Origin: Isoetes taiwanensis
Taxonomy: Eukaryota > Streptophyta > Lycopodiopsida > Isoetales > Isoetaceae
DNA length: 64,000 nt
Direction: 5' to 3'
Assembly: GCA_021234155.1 (NCBI GenBank)
Contig: JAJEKV010000046.1
Location: 6,889,012-6,953,011 of the forward strand
The notes below the pieces were generated by a model that was not told the origin of the DNA, did no database searches, and saw nothing but the letters and a program-made list of their open reading frames with translations. The translations under genes and the position numbers were made by a program. Of this stretch, positions 39,525 through 53,517 are shown piece by piece. Position 1 is the first letter of the stretch. Every line of letters starts with the position of its first letter.

Positions 39525-40850
39525 TGTGACGCCCATATATTTATATCATATTTAAGTATACATACATGACACGCCACTTCATGAATACTTAATGGCACAT
39601 TAATTATTCATAAGCCAAGGTTAGCTATGTTAATAATTAAATTATAAAAGGTGGAAACCTAACCCAAAACCCTAATTGAATTTAGATTAAAAAGGGCTAA
39701 AATACCAAATTGTTAATTAGTGACATGCCACCCCGGCCCAAATCGATCAAGGCGGTGGTTTTATTTTGACACCCAAATTAGGCTTTTGTGCCCCAATTGA
39801 ATTAGGAGCACGGGAGATGGAGGGAGGAGAAGTAGCCTGTGCGCCCCTTCCGCCAGTCGAGACTCGAGCCGCCCAAGACCCGACTTGACTACAGCCTCTG
39901 AGGGGTTACCCTACACCCCAGCATACAGCGCCTCCGGGCCTGTGGCCCCTCTCCGCTTTCTCCGTGGGTTTACCCGTTAGGCTAACTCTGATCGATATGG
40001 TGAGTGGCTCCTCATCTCTAGTTTCCGTATGTGCTTTGCTTACGGTTTATAGTTCTTTGCTTAGTTAGCACCGGGTGGGGTCCGCCTGAGCATAAAAGGC
40101 CACAAATTTTGATTGAGCTAGGGAGCTCGAGAGCCTGCTGAACTAGGCCGCATGGGTCCGAGACCCCCTCGGGCACCCAGACGCACCGGCTTTGTGTGTA
40201 GATTTAGGGAGTAAGAGCTGGGATGTGGTCGGCACTTATTCTTAGGCCGCCCATGGAATCATCACACTGAAAGGACTTTTCCCGACTCCTCGTCGAACCC
40301 TAGATGTAAATCTTCCGGAGTAGTCCCTTGGCGTATACCCGGGATTAGTGCCCAAGGCTACAATGACGCATAGATTGATTCACCTATCCGCAAAGTGTGC
40401 ACAGAGGGGAAGCATGGAGTGACAACCCTAGCCACTGTTCATGCTACTACCAACGCCAAAGTTATACCCCCACTGCTGATCTCTTGAGACCGAGCCGCCG
40501 CCCATCCCTCACGTGAGTCCAACCGGGTAGAAACTCCGGGGTTTGGGTGTTTTCTTAGGATTAGATGCATATCTTTGCCGTTAGTACTTGATGGATGTGC
40601 CCCCCTTCGTGGTGGTTATTTATATATGATTTATGCCGCAGCTAACATGTATCCACCCTTCCGCAACTGCAGAGTCCCATTGAAGGTAATGGGCGACACC
40701 TCCGTCCTTCCACCCGGCATCTCTACCTGGATGGTCCGGAAAGTTAGATCTGAGGGCCCCGCCATGGTGAGCTGATTGCCAAGGAGAGGGGAGAAGTCCC
40801 TGTGATGTATACATCCGTGAGCCAGAGATATTCACTGTGGAGCTGCCACA
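39525..40850 (+). repeat. Second copy of the LARD 3' LTR (unit B)
   Basis: Starts TGTGACG after a purine-rich tract and ends in CCACA before TCTCC, matching 22204-23575. It carries very many small deletions and CTG/CAG-context changes, like the rest of this part of unit B. Confidence 0.8.
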
Positions 40851-43629
40851 TCTCCTTCGGGATGATAATCGCTAAAAACAACATCTATATGAGAAAAACA
40901 AAGAAGCTTATAATTATGCATGGTCGACCATCTCAAGATATCACCTTATTGAAAAGTCTCTATAGCATAAGGGAACTCGCAATAAAAGGATCTACCTTGA
41001 ATCTATGAGTATTTAATTTGTATTATTTCACCAAAGATAGCACTGAATTTAAGGTGGTGCTTGTAAGGGACTCCAACTATACAACTACTTTAAGTTTTGA
41101 GATAGCTCTTATGTAGAGCTCAAGTACTTACTATGATAATTTGAATAACTAGTTACACACCTCACATGAGAGGCCAAAGAACCCGATTTTAAAATCGGAT
41201 TCGAGACTTTGTTATAGCTCATGCAAAGAGAAAATCCAAAAGAATTTAAGTACCATATATAGTGTGTTTTGTCACCCTTGACCACTATCTTTGCCACAAA
41301 TGAATTGAAGAGAACTCAAGTATAATTAGAGAACTTTAACTCAATTCTTTCTGTCACAACTTGCCACCAATGCCTCTGTGCCTTGCAAAACCATCTATAA
41401 ACTATGCAACCGTGATAGGTTCATATTCAAAGACACGCAGGCACATCATACCCCAAATTCTATAAATGGAGAACAATCAATGGTGGCATTATGCGGGTAT
41501 GAGTCTGAAGGCAAGAGAATAATATGCCATTGCAATGTGTTAGGTGTGGAACAATAAGGTTCTGAATCTTAAGACTAAGAAAAGGTTATCCTTAGCAAAA
41601 AAAAAATGCATAAGAAAAAAAAAGGGATAATTGTATAGTCTACCTTGTTGACTAAATACGAGATGCTAATAAAAGACATAGCTATTAAAATGAAGTTATG
41701 ATAATAGCTATACTAACTGTAATAACAAATCAAAGCAGCACGTGCATATTGCTAATGAATGAATTGACCAAGGGTTTTTTCAAGGGTTTATGGCTTTTAT
41801 TTTTAAGGTTGAATATGAACCATTGATCTTCAAAGATATCCCCAAAGATCATACCAAATCAATGGCTCGCATCTTTTTCCCCAAAAAATGCTTTGCCACT
41901 TTCTAAGGTCGATTGCAGACATTTAATTTCACCATCCATTAAATTCAGAACCTTTTCCACTATTTCATGGATCGAATCCAACAAAAAAGAGCCAAATTTT
42001 TTCTTTCTTGAACCCAATGGCACGATCAAAGGTATGGTTTCAATCAGACCAAAATTTTGGAACAGGAGATCGCTTTGCAATCCTATTCTAAATCGTAATC
42101 TATTGTCAAGCCCTCTTCATCCGGATTCAGACCGGTGATGCCTACCAATGCCTGCATGCCTTCCGAAGCTGGATGTTTCCTACTGAGCTCCAACATATAC
42201 AAACAATCAGATACAGGCAAAATTTAGATAAGCTAAAATGACATACCAAATTTTAACTATCAGATTATATAGACGCAGATTGCCAGTCAGAGACATAGGC
42301 GAACCAACAACGAGCTCAAGAATTTCTGGAATAGCTTACAAAGATCTGCGTTTTAGACCAAGTTTTGGGCAAAAACTAAATCCCGAATTCATTCAAACAA
42401 AGAAATTCAGCCACAACAAACCCCCATTCCTACCTCCAATCGCCAATCCACCAGGCATGCCTCTGCTGGCATCTATTGCAGATGGTAACACAGAACCAGC
42501 ATGAACCCAGCCCGAGACTTCGCCACCGAACACAACTGACAAGGCTCAATCCTTTACCTGCATTTTGAATCGACCATAGCCCCTAAGCAACCCAAATTCG
42601 GAATCATCCCGGATTCTCGAGCCATCACCCGGCTAATGCCCAAATCAATCCTCTATAAGAATGTGCGCGCTATCATTTTAGAAGCATCAGAATCGTAAGA
42701 ACGTGTGCCCTTCATCGCGCCATGTACCCATGCCGAAACCCCGCCGCCCACCCCGCTGAAATCCATTCATACCTCGGCGAAAAGAAAGCGCAGTGTGTTC
42801 TTATCCTTCTATCCTCAAACCATGCAGATCAACACCAAAATAATCACATCCCGTGAGCCGATTAATTGCTTTTTGATCGCCAACAAGCCGCTCAAATCAC
42901 TCAAAAAATACACTCGACTACGGTTTTCGCATATATACTTCCCCAAAATCTAGGCCCAAGCATCGAAGAGATACCTTCCCAAATACCAAACAAAATAATC
43001 GAACATTAGGGAAGGCCGACGAGGACCCCTTCCATTCCCAAATTCATAGAAACTGGAATGTCCATTGAAATAAGCCCGGAAGGAAAACCCAACATTTTGG
43101 ATAGAAGAGCTGCCCTCGATTCGGCAGGAGAGGATGGACCTAACTCGCTCCCTCGTGCACCGCCAAGAAGCGTAGATCCCATCCCCACCTTCCGCCCAAA
43201 TAAAATCCACACCGTCTAATCGTCCTCATGGACCCTCAAATCCTAAAAGTCTACAGCCGTAGACAAAGAATATACCACAATATTCTCAAATCTTGGCCCT
43301 CTATCCATCCCTCCCCACACTCCCCAAGATTGCCCTACGGGCAGGCCAAAAAAAAAAAAAAGCATCGTAAGCACAAAAAGCTCTGTTCATACTCTTGACC
43401 TTATTCGATGCAGATCGATGTTACAGAGGGATGGTTGAGATCAAAGTATGTAATGCTGACTGATACCAAGCCGTCGATCTCAAGCTGGATGGCCGAGGTT
43501 CAAAGTATGAACCATCTTCCATTCCACCCGCACTTACAAAACATTGATGTTTCATGGTTAACTTCATATAAAGAAGATAAGTATCTATATACCTGTCTGT
43601 ATGAACTTCCGGGGTCGATTGCGAAGCAA
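40851..43629. other. Unit B copy of the LdpA-like upstream region
   Basis: Counterpart of 23576-26369. The dense small differences from unit A stop near 43200. From there up to the first coding exon the two copies are almost identical. Confidence 0.6.
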
Positions 43630-46600
43630 ATGGCTAAGTCGCAGGCATGGTTCCTTCCTTGTGTTTCGCCACGGGAATTTGGATATAGAAAAGCCAATTT
43701 CTTTTGTTACTGCACTAAATTTCCTGCAGGTAACTGCACCCACAAGATGATTATGAGTGCAAATTTATTGTTCTTGCAATTTCTGAATCTTTATCTCGTT
43801 GGCCTCAGAGGTTCTTTCAACAGTTCAATCATTACATGCGCAGAGGAAAGTAGAAAATGAACCCCGGAAGTTTTTTAGCTAAAGGTCATTGGGTTAGCTC
43901 ATTTGCGAGCAAGCTTTGAGGTAAGAAACAGAATATATTTGATGAATTTCTCATTCGTAGAAGGGACTTTCACAGCAGTAAAGTAGTCCTGCAAACAATT
44001 CTAACTTAAAAAGGATTGTCGGGACATTTTTTTGAGGAGGAAAGAAACATATAATAGCAAAATAGCAGCTGGTGCATTGAAGATTCTGTTCTTTGGAGGC
44101 ACTAAAGAAATGGTGGTTAGTATTTTGTGCCATTCAAGTTGATCTGGTTGCATACAAGCTGTGTACGCTGGTGACTTACGAAGACACATAAAAATTTTTA
44201 TTGAAAATATGTGCATAAACCGCTGTAGGACGTACACATTGTTACCTGAAGAATTGTCTGGCTAGGTACTTTAACTTCTAACAGGCTTTTCGTAGCTGCA
44301 AATTGCTGGTATTGGAACATGCAGAGGCAGACGATAAGAATAATTATTGCCAATATGGTTTGCCCCTTTGTGTGTAACAACAAAGAAAATTCTTTCAATA
44401 ATAGCTGATATTTATGTAGAAAGTCTAATGCTCTTTTGGCTAATTCTAACTATGAGATTTTGGTCCTGAATGCTGTTATCAATAACTAATAGGTTTTCCA
44501 TGCAGGATGTTATTGATGTGAGGAACTTGTCGTTAATCTATTCCCTTGCTGGTGGTAAGTTCCTGGATGTGTACGTTGTTACTGCTTCTTAGAAAACTAT
44601 GACTGTTCACGCTTCTTAAACTGTGATTCATTATTCTCAAATGCAATTCTATTTGTGATATGCCCATTTTTATATATTAATTTCTGCTTTTGGACAATGT
44701 CAGTCGATTGCATTGACTGTGCAGCAGATCCGGCAGTTATAAAAGCGTCATAGATGGAATAGACATAGCTAGCAAACTTACTTTAAGCACCAGCGGGTGT
44801 TTTTGTAGACCTTGGATCATGATCAGTATCAACGATGATGAAGATGTACACTTCCGAAAAGCAGGTAGAAAGCATAAATCGAAACTACTTATTTGCATTA
44901 TATACGAGCTTTCATGCTGCAAATTATGTTTATTTCATATCTGTCATATCTGTCAAAGGAAATGTGAAAGGAGTATATCTGCCTGTGAATGATGGTGCTT
45001 CATGAGCTAAAGTCTAAGCCTACCCCAGGATCCATGTGCATTCACAACTTGGCCATACGGCAAGTCTAATGGCATGACCATTTGTAATAAGATTTCTTGT
45101 TCATATCTAAAAATAAATGGAGTTGCATCTTTTCATCTAATACAGTAAAGCAGGAGAGTATCAACTTTTAATTATATATAACAGCATGCGAATATCTTTT
45201 ATTTAGCCTTCATCTTCCTTCATACCTTGTTTGTATCTCACTTTGTATATGAACTATCTCTAGAAAGGAGAAATATTCTCAAACAAAAGAATCCAACGGG
45301 CCTGAAGCAAACAGAAATAACTGATTTCTTTTCATCCAAACGATGATAAGATGATAATGGAGTCATCGCAGAAGAGAAAGTATCCTGACCCTAAAGGGGT
45401 GACTTTGGGACTGTCTAAGATGATAAAACGATCAGCAGCCATGAAACATAAAAGGTCTTTCCAGAAGAGGCCAAGCATCAAGCACCAAGCATCAAAGCAA
45501 ACCAAGAAGGGGTATTATGAATTACTTTGCAGCAGTCACAGGAACGAATGTGCTATCTCCATCAAACCCTATCTGAGCAGATTCTTAGATTTGTTTGTTT
45601 GCATATTTTTTAGATAACAGGAGGATTTTCCTCCTGGAGGTCTTGAATTCTGTACTCATAGACCCTTCGGGTCTTATGTAGACATTAATAAATCTTTCTT
45701 TCTTTCTTTTTGCTCGAATGCCGAAGCAGGGAAACGAGTCTACATCATCTTGTTGATACAGGATTGGTTGTATTAAATGTTTCTTCACCGAATGTAAAAA
45801 AATTACCTACAAAATAAGTTGTAAGAGTTGATCATTTAGTTTCACTTTCTTGGGAGAACACAGATGGGTACTCTATTTCTATAAAGTAAATTTCATTAAC
45901 CCTCCAAAAGTTATACAAAGTTTATCTACATTAGTCTGTATCCAATGCTTTTCTGAAAGTCTCCAATGTTTTTATGAGTTTTCTGAAGACACATTTTTTT
46001 GACACATTACATATAATTGACCCTTTCTCCTAAGAGTACCACACTATAAGAAATGGGATATTTATTTGGAAGATGCTTATGTTCAATTAAAGAAACGTGC
46101 TGATGTTCTGCATACATGCCCAGTCTAATTGAAAACAAAATTCTCGTCCCTGCAGAGTTTGATCCACGGCTCTGTCCGCCAGATTGTTCTAGGCCATGTG
46201 AACAAGTTTGTCCAGCTTCTGCGATCTACTTTGAAACAAATTATGAGGTATGGGTGGTGTCTTTATAGCTAGATATTAACATCTATGATCAATATGATAA
46301 GCCGTATTAGAAGTGGCATGCAAGGAATGCTGCCATCTCTTACTTTTTTAAGCTTTTTATTAGGATATGTGGAAGCAAGATAAATCTTGACGTTGATGAA
46401 TTGCGTGTCACATTTTGATTGTAGGTTTGTTCCATTCTTCTTGTATCCATATTTCTCATGATATCAGGCTTGCAATGCATGAAGATGACAGAATCAAGCA
46501 CCACATGTTGGATTTGCAAAATCAGCTTATGTCACCTGGACTATTTTATTCTTTTTTGCGAGGCAAATTTGTCACAACCAATATTTGATTGCAAATTCAG

Positions 46601-49600
46601 CACAAGGAAGATTGAAGTTGCAATATGGAATTGGAGTTCCAATTCTGGCATTGATAAAATTTAAAGACAGTTGAAGCCTGCAATTATGCTGCATGGAAAA
46701 TCAAAGATAGCTGGGCATTTCTGTTCCAATTGCAATTATAGGGTTGAAGGCATTCAAGGAATCTTATGTAGGAACTCACAAATGCAACTTGTGCAATGCA
46801 CACAAGGAGAAGCTACTTACTACAAGATTGTTGGAATGCAAAAGCATTTAAAATACTGGTGGCAAGTGGGTTCTGTTGACGCTTCTTATGAAAGATATAG
46901 CAATAGTAAACATTTGTCACATCAAATGTTCCTACCTACATGAATTCTTGCCAAACGCAGAGACCTTCCCAAATATGCGAATTTTCATGCATAGTTAATG
47001 AACTCTCTCAAACATCATGATGCCTAAGCGTCAAATGCTAGTTAACAAGGAGTTGCTCCCATTTACGGATGCAGAATGCCATTGAGGGAAAATGATATTA
47101 AAAAGGCAGCCACACAATTTTATTGGCACATGGCAGTCAAGGTTTCCATGTCATTTTTGGGACAGGTTTGTCTGCATTCCATTTAGATAATGATCATCCA
47201 AGGTGATCACAAGAGGCAGACAAATGGTCTCTCTTGAATTCTTTATCTGGTCCTTTTTCAGCTGCTTCAACATGTCTACATGTGTTTCGTGCAGGTTTGG
47301 TACAAGTAATTGAGCCCAAACAATGTGTGCCTTTTAGTATGTGCTGATTGGCTTTACCCACCTAAAGTTTAGCCGTAATGCTTGCACAAATTCCATCAAC
47401 ATCAATGTCCTCAAATTTGCCTATTTCTTGCTCCTTCAGTTGATTTTTTAGACAATGAAAGATTATATTAACGTCTAAGAAAGACCGCTTGGGTCTATGA
47501 GACCATATATACATCAATCATGTCCAGCTAGGGGCAGCCACCTAGAAATATTGCTTAAAAAAAGGAAAAAGAAAAACTAAAATAAAACAATGAAGTTAAG
47601 AAACTTTTGTCTTCTTGGCCACGGGCCCAAAGTATAAAGTGATGCCAGACTTGTTTTCTCTTTTGAAGGACTGCTTATGTTTTTCCTTTACTGTCCTCCT
47701 TCTCCTAGACACTTTCATGGTTACTCCTTTTGAGATTGGATGAGATGGTTCGGGAAGAGAACCTGCCTTCCGTTTATTATCATTATCACCTCCAATGAGA
47801 AAGAGAGTGATCAGCCTTTGTGTAGGATCGTTTTCATGTCCCACTCTTCCCCAGCTTGCTCCTTCAATAAATTTCTTCTATGCACAGTCATATGGTGAAG
47901 GAAAAGAGCTATACATTTCTGGTCCTCATAGGCGATCAGTTTGGAGAGGGAGGTAGGTTCCCGAAATAGGCAATGGAATAGTAAGATCTAGTAGCCAAAC
48001 ACATACATGCTGGTGTTAGCTGTATGCTCGCATATCCATATGTGCATGTGACATGTATCAACTGTACAGCAAATGCAGGTGTTTTTCTATAGGACATCTA
48101 GTACCTCCATTTCCATACTTGCTCATTAGATCAGTTAATAATTGCCCAATTTGACCTCCTCCTTTGGTGTTTTACCAAGCTTCTCGCTATACACTTGTCC
48201 TTGAAGCAGGAAAGTAAACTTTAATAAAACTTGCAGACAGGTTTTCAAAAATCTAGAAAATTTTATTTAAGTTTCAAAATCAACCCAGTGTACCTAAGAT
48301 AATGCTGGGAGCCTCATCTCCCTAATTACCTTGTTGTTTTCCATGAGTTTTAAAGTTTTCAGGGTGGTGTATTGATTGCAGGGAGGTGTTATCCCAGAGC
48401 GCTGCTATGGATGTGGGCGCTGCATTCCTATTTGTCCAATAGATAACATTAGTAAGTATGAGACCAATTCAGTAGTTGAGGCCTTTCTTGGAAGCCTGCT
48501 CTTTGTCAATTGATGTGTATTGCATAAGTCTTGCTATTTTACATGATAGAAGTCTCTGATTCCACAGTTCCAGCAATAAACCAAACATGTGGACGACAAA
48601 TGGATTTATCTGTGCCTGTCAGCCAATTTTGTAAAAGACACTATGCCTAAATTGCGATAATCAATTCAACAAACATACAGACAAGAATGTGATCGATAAT
48701 TAGACTGGCATTCTGTTAGTCTCAAACTGAATGAATTCATGACAGAGGATGTCTTATTAGTTAAGCACACAGATGTCCACATGGCTGCCCACATACGCAT
48801 GAAATATATGTTGTAAAAAGTTAGGAGTATATTTGGAGGTCAGTAACAAATCATTCCCTGCGTGGACTTGGTTTTCTATATCAGGGATGTACCACAGAAT
48901 ACCAATCAATTCATCAACTTCCTCCCTCCCTGCCATTTAGTGCCAAACTTCCAATTGTCAAAATTTTGAATTCCTGTCAATTTGAAGGCTTATTTTGATC
49001 AAGGAGATCCATTTTGTACCTCTCTTTGTGTAATTAGGTATCTGTGTGCCAATTGAATTGGAGATTTTTTTTTCGAAAACTCATTCTTCTGGCTGGGCCC
49101 ATTTTCCAATATGGGATTGTCTTGTTTTTACGGCATTTCTGTATTTTATCTCATTGCATTCGATGCGTTTATCTAGTTTCATAGACCTGAAGGGTGTCCA
49201 GTGGAAGTTAATAAGTAAGGTTGCTCGTTTGTCTTTCCATCCAGACCACTTGCTTGTGATAAAATTTACCATCTTCCAAAATGGCATAGGCATACATATC
49301 AATTGCAGAGATTACACTCAAGCGTACTTTCTACCATACAGATTTCATGGACCCTGATCGTTAACTCCACCATTCTGCATCTTATGAATGGGGTCTGCAA
49401 GGGATAGATGCTTGTACTTGTTTACCAAGACTACAAGCAGCACACTCAAGTTCCTTGGTAGTAAGTTTAGCCATTTCTTGAACCATATTGAGTTTAGATG
49501 CTGTAAGGCTGCAAGATGTATACCGTGCATGCAACAAGGACTGGTGTTTTAGGAACAGCAAGATGAAGAGATGATTCAGTTGAAACCCCTGTTTCATGTG

Positions 49601-52196
49601 AAACCACTCTTATATAATATCCAGAATATACAATCCTTCCTCATTAAGTTGACCTTTGGCAGTAAGTCCTAATAGCTTGATGTCAATAAAAATCCAAAGG
49701 ATTCCTGTGGAGAATGTGCACAAGACCATTTGAAAACAGAACCCGATAACCTATCTTTTTATCAAAGTCACTTACATTAAGAAAATTCACAAGTAATCCA
49801 GGAAGAGGACCCAATAACCTATCTTTTTATCAAAGTCACTTACATTAAGAAAATCACAAGTAATCCAGGAAGAGGATAACATCTTCAACTCGTAGAGTAA
49901 GACAATTCGTGGTATGAAGGGATACATCTCTCTTTCCAGTAAACTTGGCTTGATTTCCATCTGCCACCTTCGCCACTCCTTTATCATAGGATTGATATGT
50001 CGAAAAGTATTTGACTGGCCTGCCAAATTCTTGGTTCCACAGAATCCAGAAGCCAAGTTTTGTGGTGCAACTCCTTTGCAGCTACCTCAAGAAATTGGAT
50101 TTTTTCTTCCGCCAAATCAATATGAGAAACTTGAGCAGTAACTTCATGAGAAGAATTTACTTTCTGCTTGGATTCTTTATCTTTAAGAAATTCAGCAATA
50201 TCTTTAAGAAGTTTCTTACAATCTCTTTTAATATGGCCCTTTTTGTTACAATACCAGCAAGTAAATGGTTGTCAAGATTCAGGCTTGGAATCTGGTCTAG
50301 AATCTGGTTTAGGGTCATGAGAAGACGGTGTATGTGTGAGATGCAGCAGTAGAGGTAGAGAAATGATCAGATGAAAAAACTAAAGGATTCATACTAGGTG
50401 CTGGTTTTAGAAAACTAGCCTCCATCTGAACATACCTTTTATGTCCTTGTTCAACATCTACAAGTTTTTGCTGAAGCTGATTGAATGTAGTGGTGATTTT
50501 ATCCTGCAGCTTGTAATAATCAGTGATTCTTTGGTATTCACAAGGTAAACTTGGGAGCATGCTGAATAAGAATAACATCTGTCATAGTACCACCTGCTGC
50601 AAGTATTTTTCCTTCAATTCTTTGAACTGCTGCATCTAATCTCTCATATCAGTGCATTCTGCCTATTTGGGGTTGTCCATCTTACTTTGAATAATAAGCT
50701 GTGCCTGGACCTTGCTGAATACAGTTACATTGAAGGAGATCAAGAGCTGTAGAAAAAGATTTATAAACTCGAAGGTCCCTCTGAATATTTGTGCATATGC
50801 ATGCCTTGAGATGATTCCATCCCTTGAAATCCGCCTTCTCCATCAGGTATGGTAGGATTCAAACCTGTTTGAAAGACATCACCGAAATGCATCTCACCAG
50901 GTTAAATAATTGTGAATGTCAAGCACATGATGTGTAAGTGTAAAATATCCCCATGGAAAATGCCATTTTGACACGAAAAACGAAATACAAAGTGATAAAA
51001 CCGGACCAAGACAATGCAGATCTTGTAGATCCTAGCAAATCAACTCAAGTCTGATATAGATCGAAGCAAAGAGATGTAAATTGATACAGATCCAGTCAGA
51101 TCCAGGCAAAAGAAGACAGATCCAGATGAAGTTGAGATAATTCCATGGATCAAGAACCACAAATGACTTTGAATTTTCCATACTTAACTGATAATCAGAT
51201 GAGTTGCTGATCAGCAATCATTTATAAAGGGAAAGACTGGCACACTGATGAAAAATCTTGCAAGTTTGGAGCAAACTGTGCAGAGACCTCCACAAATTTG
51301 TAGCACTCTAGACTCGTTCTGAACTCGCAATGCAATTCAGTCCTGATCTGAACAAGGTCTTGCGCAAATGCAAGAGAATTTGAAGCCAAATTTCCTGCTC
51401 AGATCCGACACCTCCAACTGATCCAGCGGCTCATTGTCAACACTCATTTTCATCTCACATTGAAGCTCTGATACGATGTAGATCTGATATGAATATATGC
51501 AAGAATAATACACGAGATAATTAGTCATTTAAAAGAGTATGATGTGTATGCTAACAGATACCATGACAAACATTTTCATTAAGCAAGAAAAATGCCATCA
51601 AAAGTCAAAGAGCCAATCTGTTTACATAACGACTGATACTGCTTCCATGTATCCTCATAAAAGCCGACACTAATGTCACACTGAGTTGTATGTAGTCATT
51701 AATAAAGTTATCTTTTGAACAGAATTAAGTTATGTAATTTGAAACTTAGATTCAGCCAGAAGTCATTAGAAACATGAACCATGTATTTCGTGCAGAAGCG
51801 AAGTTCTACACAAGGAATGCTGTATTTGTGGCAGGATTGTTAGAAAACCCACAAGTTCAGGCATTGGAAATACATACTGCTGCAAGGTATGTGTATAGAA
51901 ATCAAATTCAGTTTAACAGTACAAGGTGCACATGGGTTGAATCTTATCAAGGGAACAAGATGAAAGAAAAGGATAACGGCTATTGCTATTCACGTTTCTG
52001 CTGCTATTCATTTTTGATTCCATGTGACAAGGCATTGCCGTACTATGGCATCATGTAGTCGATTCCAGACACTAAGGTTCTTTTACATGGTATATTTAAT
52101 GTCAAATATCCGTGTTCTGTTTGCAGGAACTTGAAGTCGTTTGAAAAGTTAGTAACATCTTTATCTCATGCAACAGACAAACTTAAACTAATTGCA
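43630..52196 (+). CDS. LdpA-like: LdpA-like Fe-S protein, exons 1-8, copy B
   Basis: Second copy of exons 1-8: 43630-43729, 43809-43920, 44506-44554, 44704-44864, 46156-46247, 48382-48451, 51796-51886, 52127-52196. Exon 2 is 4 bases short and exon 4 is 1 base short relative to copy A, so both are frameshifted. Exons 6 and 7 are intact only here. Exon 6 gives the second cluster motif CYGCGRCIPICP (Cys181, 184, 187 and 191 of the full model), and exon 7 gives LLENPQVQALEIHTAAR. Exon 8 reads LKLIA, nearer the LdpA family than LKPIA in copy A. This copy is directly upstream of exons 9-13. Its donor is best placed at GTAGGT (52197), which keeps phase 0 and gives IAVSVPD at the junction. Confidence 0.82.
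45310..45720 (+). mobile_element. LINE 3' end in intron 4, unit B copy
   Basis: Near-identical to 28061-28470, including the basic C-terminal frame and the (TTTC)n tail. Confidence 0.6.
47470..47990 (-). mobile_element. LINE 3' end on minus strand, unit B copy
   Basis: Near-identical to 30220-30740; one lost base upstream shifts the N-terminal part of the frame. Confidence 0.6.
49350..51490 (-). mobile_element. Antisense Copia relic, unit B copy
   Basis: Near-identical to 32100-34230, with the same zinc knuckle, pre-integrase piece and internal 68-base direct repeat (49743-49877). Confidence 0.7.
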
Positions 52197-52204
52197 GTAG
52201 GTAA

Positions 52205-53517
52205 CAACAGCCATTGTTCTTCTAAATGTGTTATAGCACAATGACGCAATGAAGATAGACATAGATAGATTGATAAATTAGGCTCAACCTCTCCTGTAAT
52301 CAGGGTCACTTCTATGAAATGAATGGTGGTTAAATTGGAATTATCAAGTGTCCAATAGAAACGAGCTACTAGTTTCCACCTATAAAACAATCAAATTAGA
52401 CTATTTTTATAATCTATATATTATTAAATTCTGATTCTCAAGCATTTTAGCAACCAAGCTTGGAGAAGGGTGCAAAAGGTGGTTACATACATAATAAGGT
52501 AGAAATTTTCTTGGCTATTATTTCAGGGTAAGTCTCTTTTGTGTTGGGTATATAGTTTAATGCCTCAAACCTGATTTGGTGTAGAATCCGGAAGAAGGCA
52601 ATAGAGCCTACCCCATGTCCGCAGAACATTGACATATACTAATAAGCTGGTTTTGAGATAAGGCCTCTAGATGACATGGTTTTTCAAGTCCTTTGGTGAA
52701 CCTTTTTCTTCCTAAATCTCTTTATAAAGTATCTCTATGGGGAGTTCTTCTGGAATTTGCCATAGGGTCTGAATCAAGTCATGCTAAACGAGTGCTTTAT
52801 CTCTCGGTGAAGCTATAGTACATCTCACATGCATTTACAGACCAAAAGAATACTATAAGCAGGTCAACATTTTCAGAGGTAGATTTATAAAATTTGAATC
52901 CTCCAGTGATATTCTTGTTTTATCCTTTTAGACGATGCATGTATATGTTATGTTTCAGGACGGGGTATAATCATTAATTTTTTTTTTTAATTATCCTGCA
53001 TCTTTTACATCGCTTTGAGTTATTTATACAGACGATATTCCTTCATCTTTTTCCTTCCTTCAGATTCATCTGTTATGTCAATTCAAAACATGTTTTCATA
53101 TTACCAAGGCGTCTCATCGTTTCCTATGAATCTTCTAGTTATTGCAGGAAGTTCCTCAGTCCAAGCTCTAGATTTTTTTTTCATATTAGAGCTTAAAGCA
53201 CCAAGAACTATTTCATCCTGTTCTATAGACTTGATCTTTCCATCTAAAACTGTTCCAGCAATAGCATCCTTCCATCCATTGTCATTTCCCCATGCCAATC
53301 CATCTTCCATCAGACCTGGTTGATGTTAATAAATGCAATAGGCTACCCTGCCTTCTAGAGGTTGCTTATAAGAGTACTTTGATTATTTTGCCATCATTTG
53401 GAACTAATTTCAGTGCTCCTCATTGCTTTCTTGAGTCTTTGATTAGAGTACTTGAATTTTGTAGGTGGACTTTGTTTATCTCTGTAATCTAACATATCGA
53501 GTTCCATATTATGTCAG
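52205..53517 (+). other. Intron 8 of the LdpA-like gene, single-copy part
   Basis: Single-copy sequence after the end of unit B and before exon 9. AT-rich, with no recognised domain or repeat family. Confidence 0.5.

Larger units (their letters stand above)
34983..52204. repeat. Duplication unit B (about 17 kb)
   Basis: Head-to-tail copy of unit A. From 34983 to about 43200 it shows small indels and substitutions every few tens of bases. From there to 52204 it is nearly identical apart from homopolymer and GC-context differences. It contains a roughly 467 bp AT-rich insertion (38340-38806) that unit A lacks. Confidence 0.92.

Noticed and set aside
43408-43860. 150-aa frame in unit B as a separate gene
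   Set aside because: It arises because small indels in unit B fuse 5' untranslated sequence, exon 1 and intron 1; unit A does not support it.
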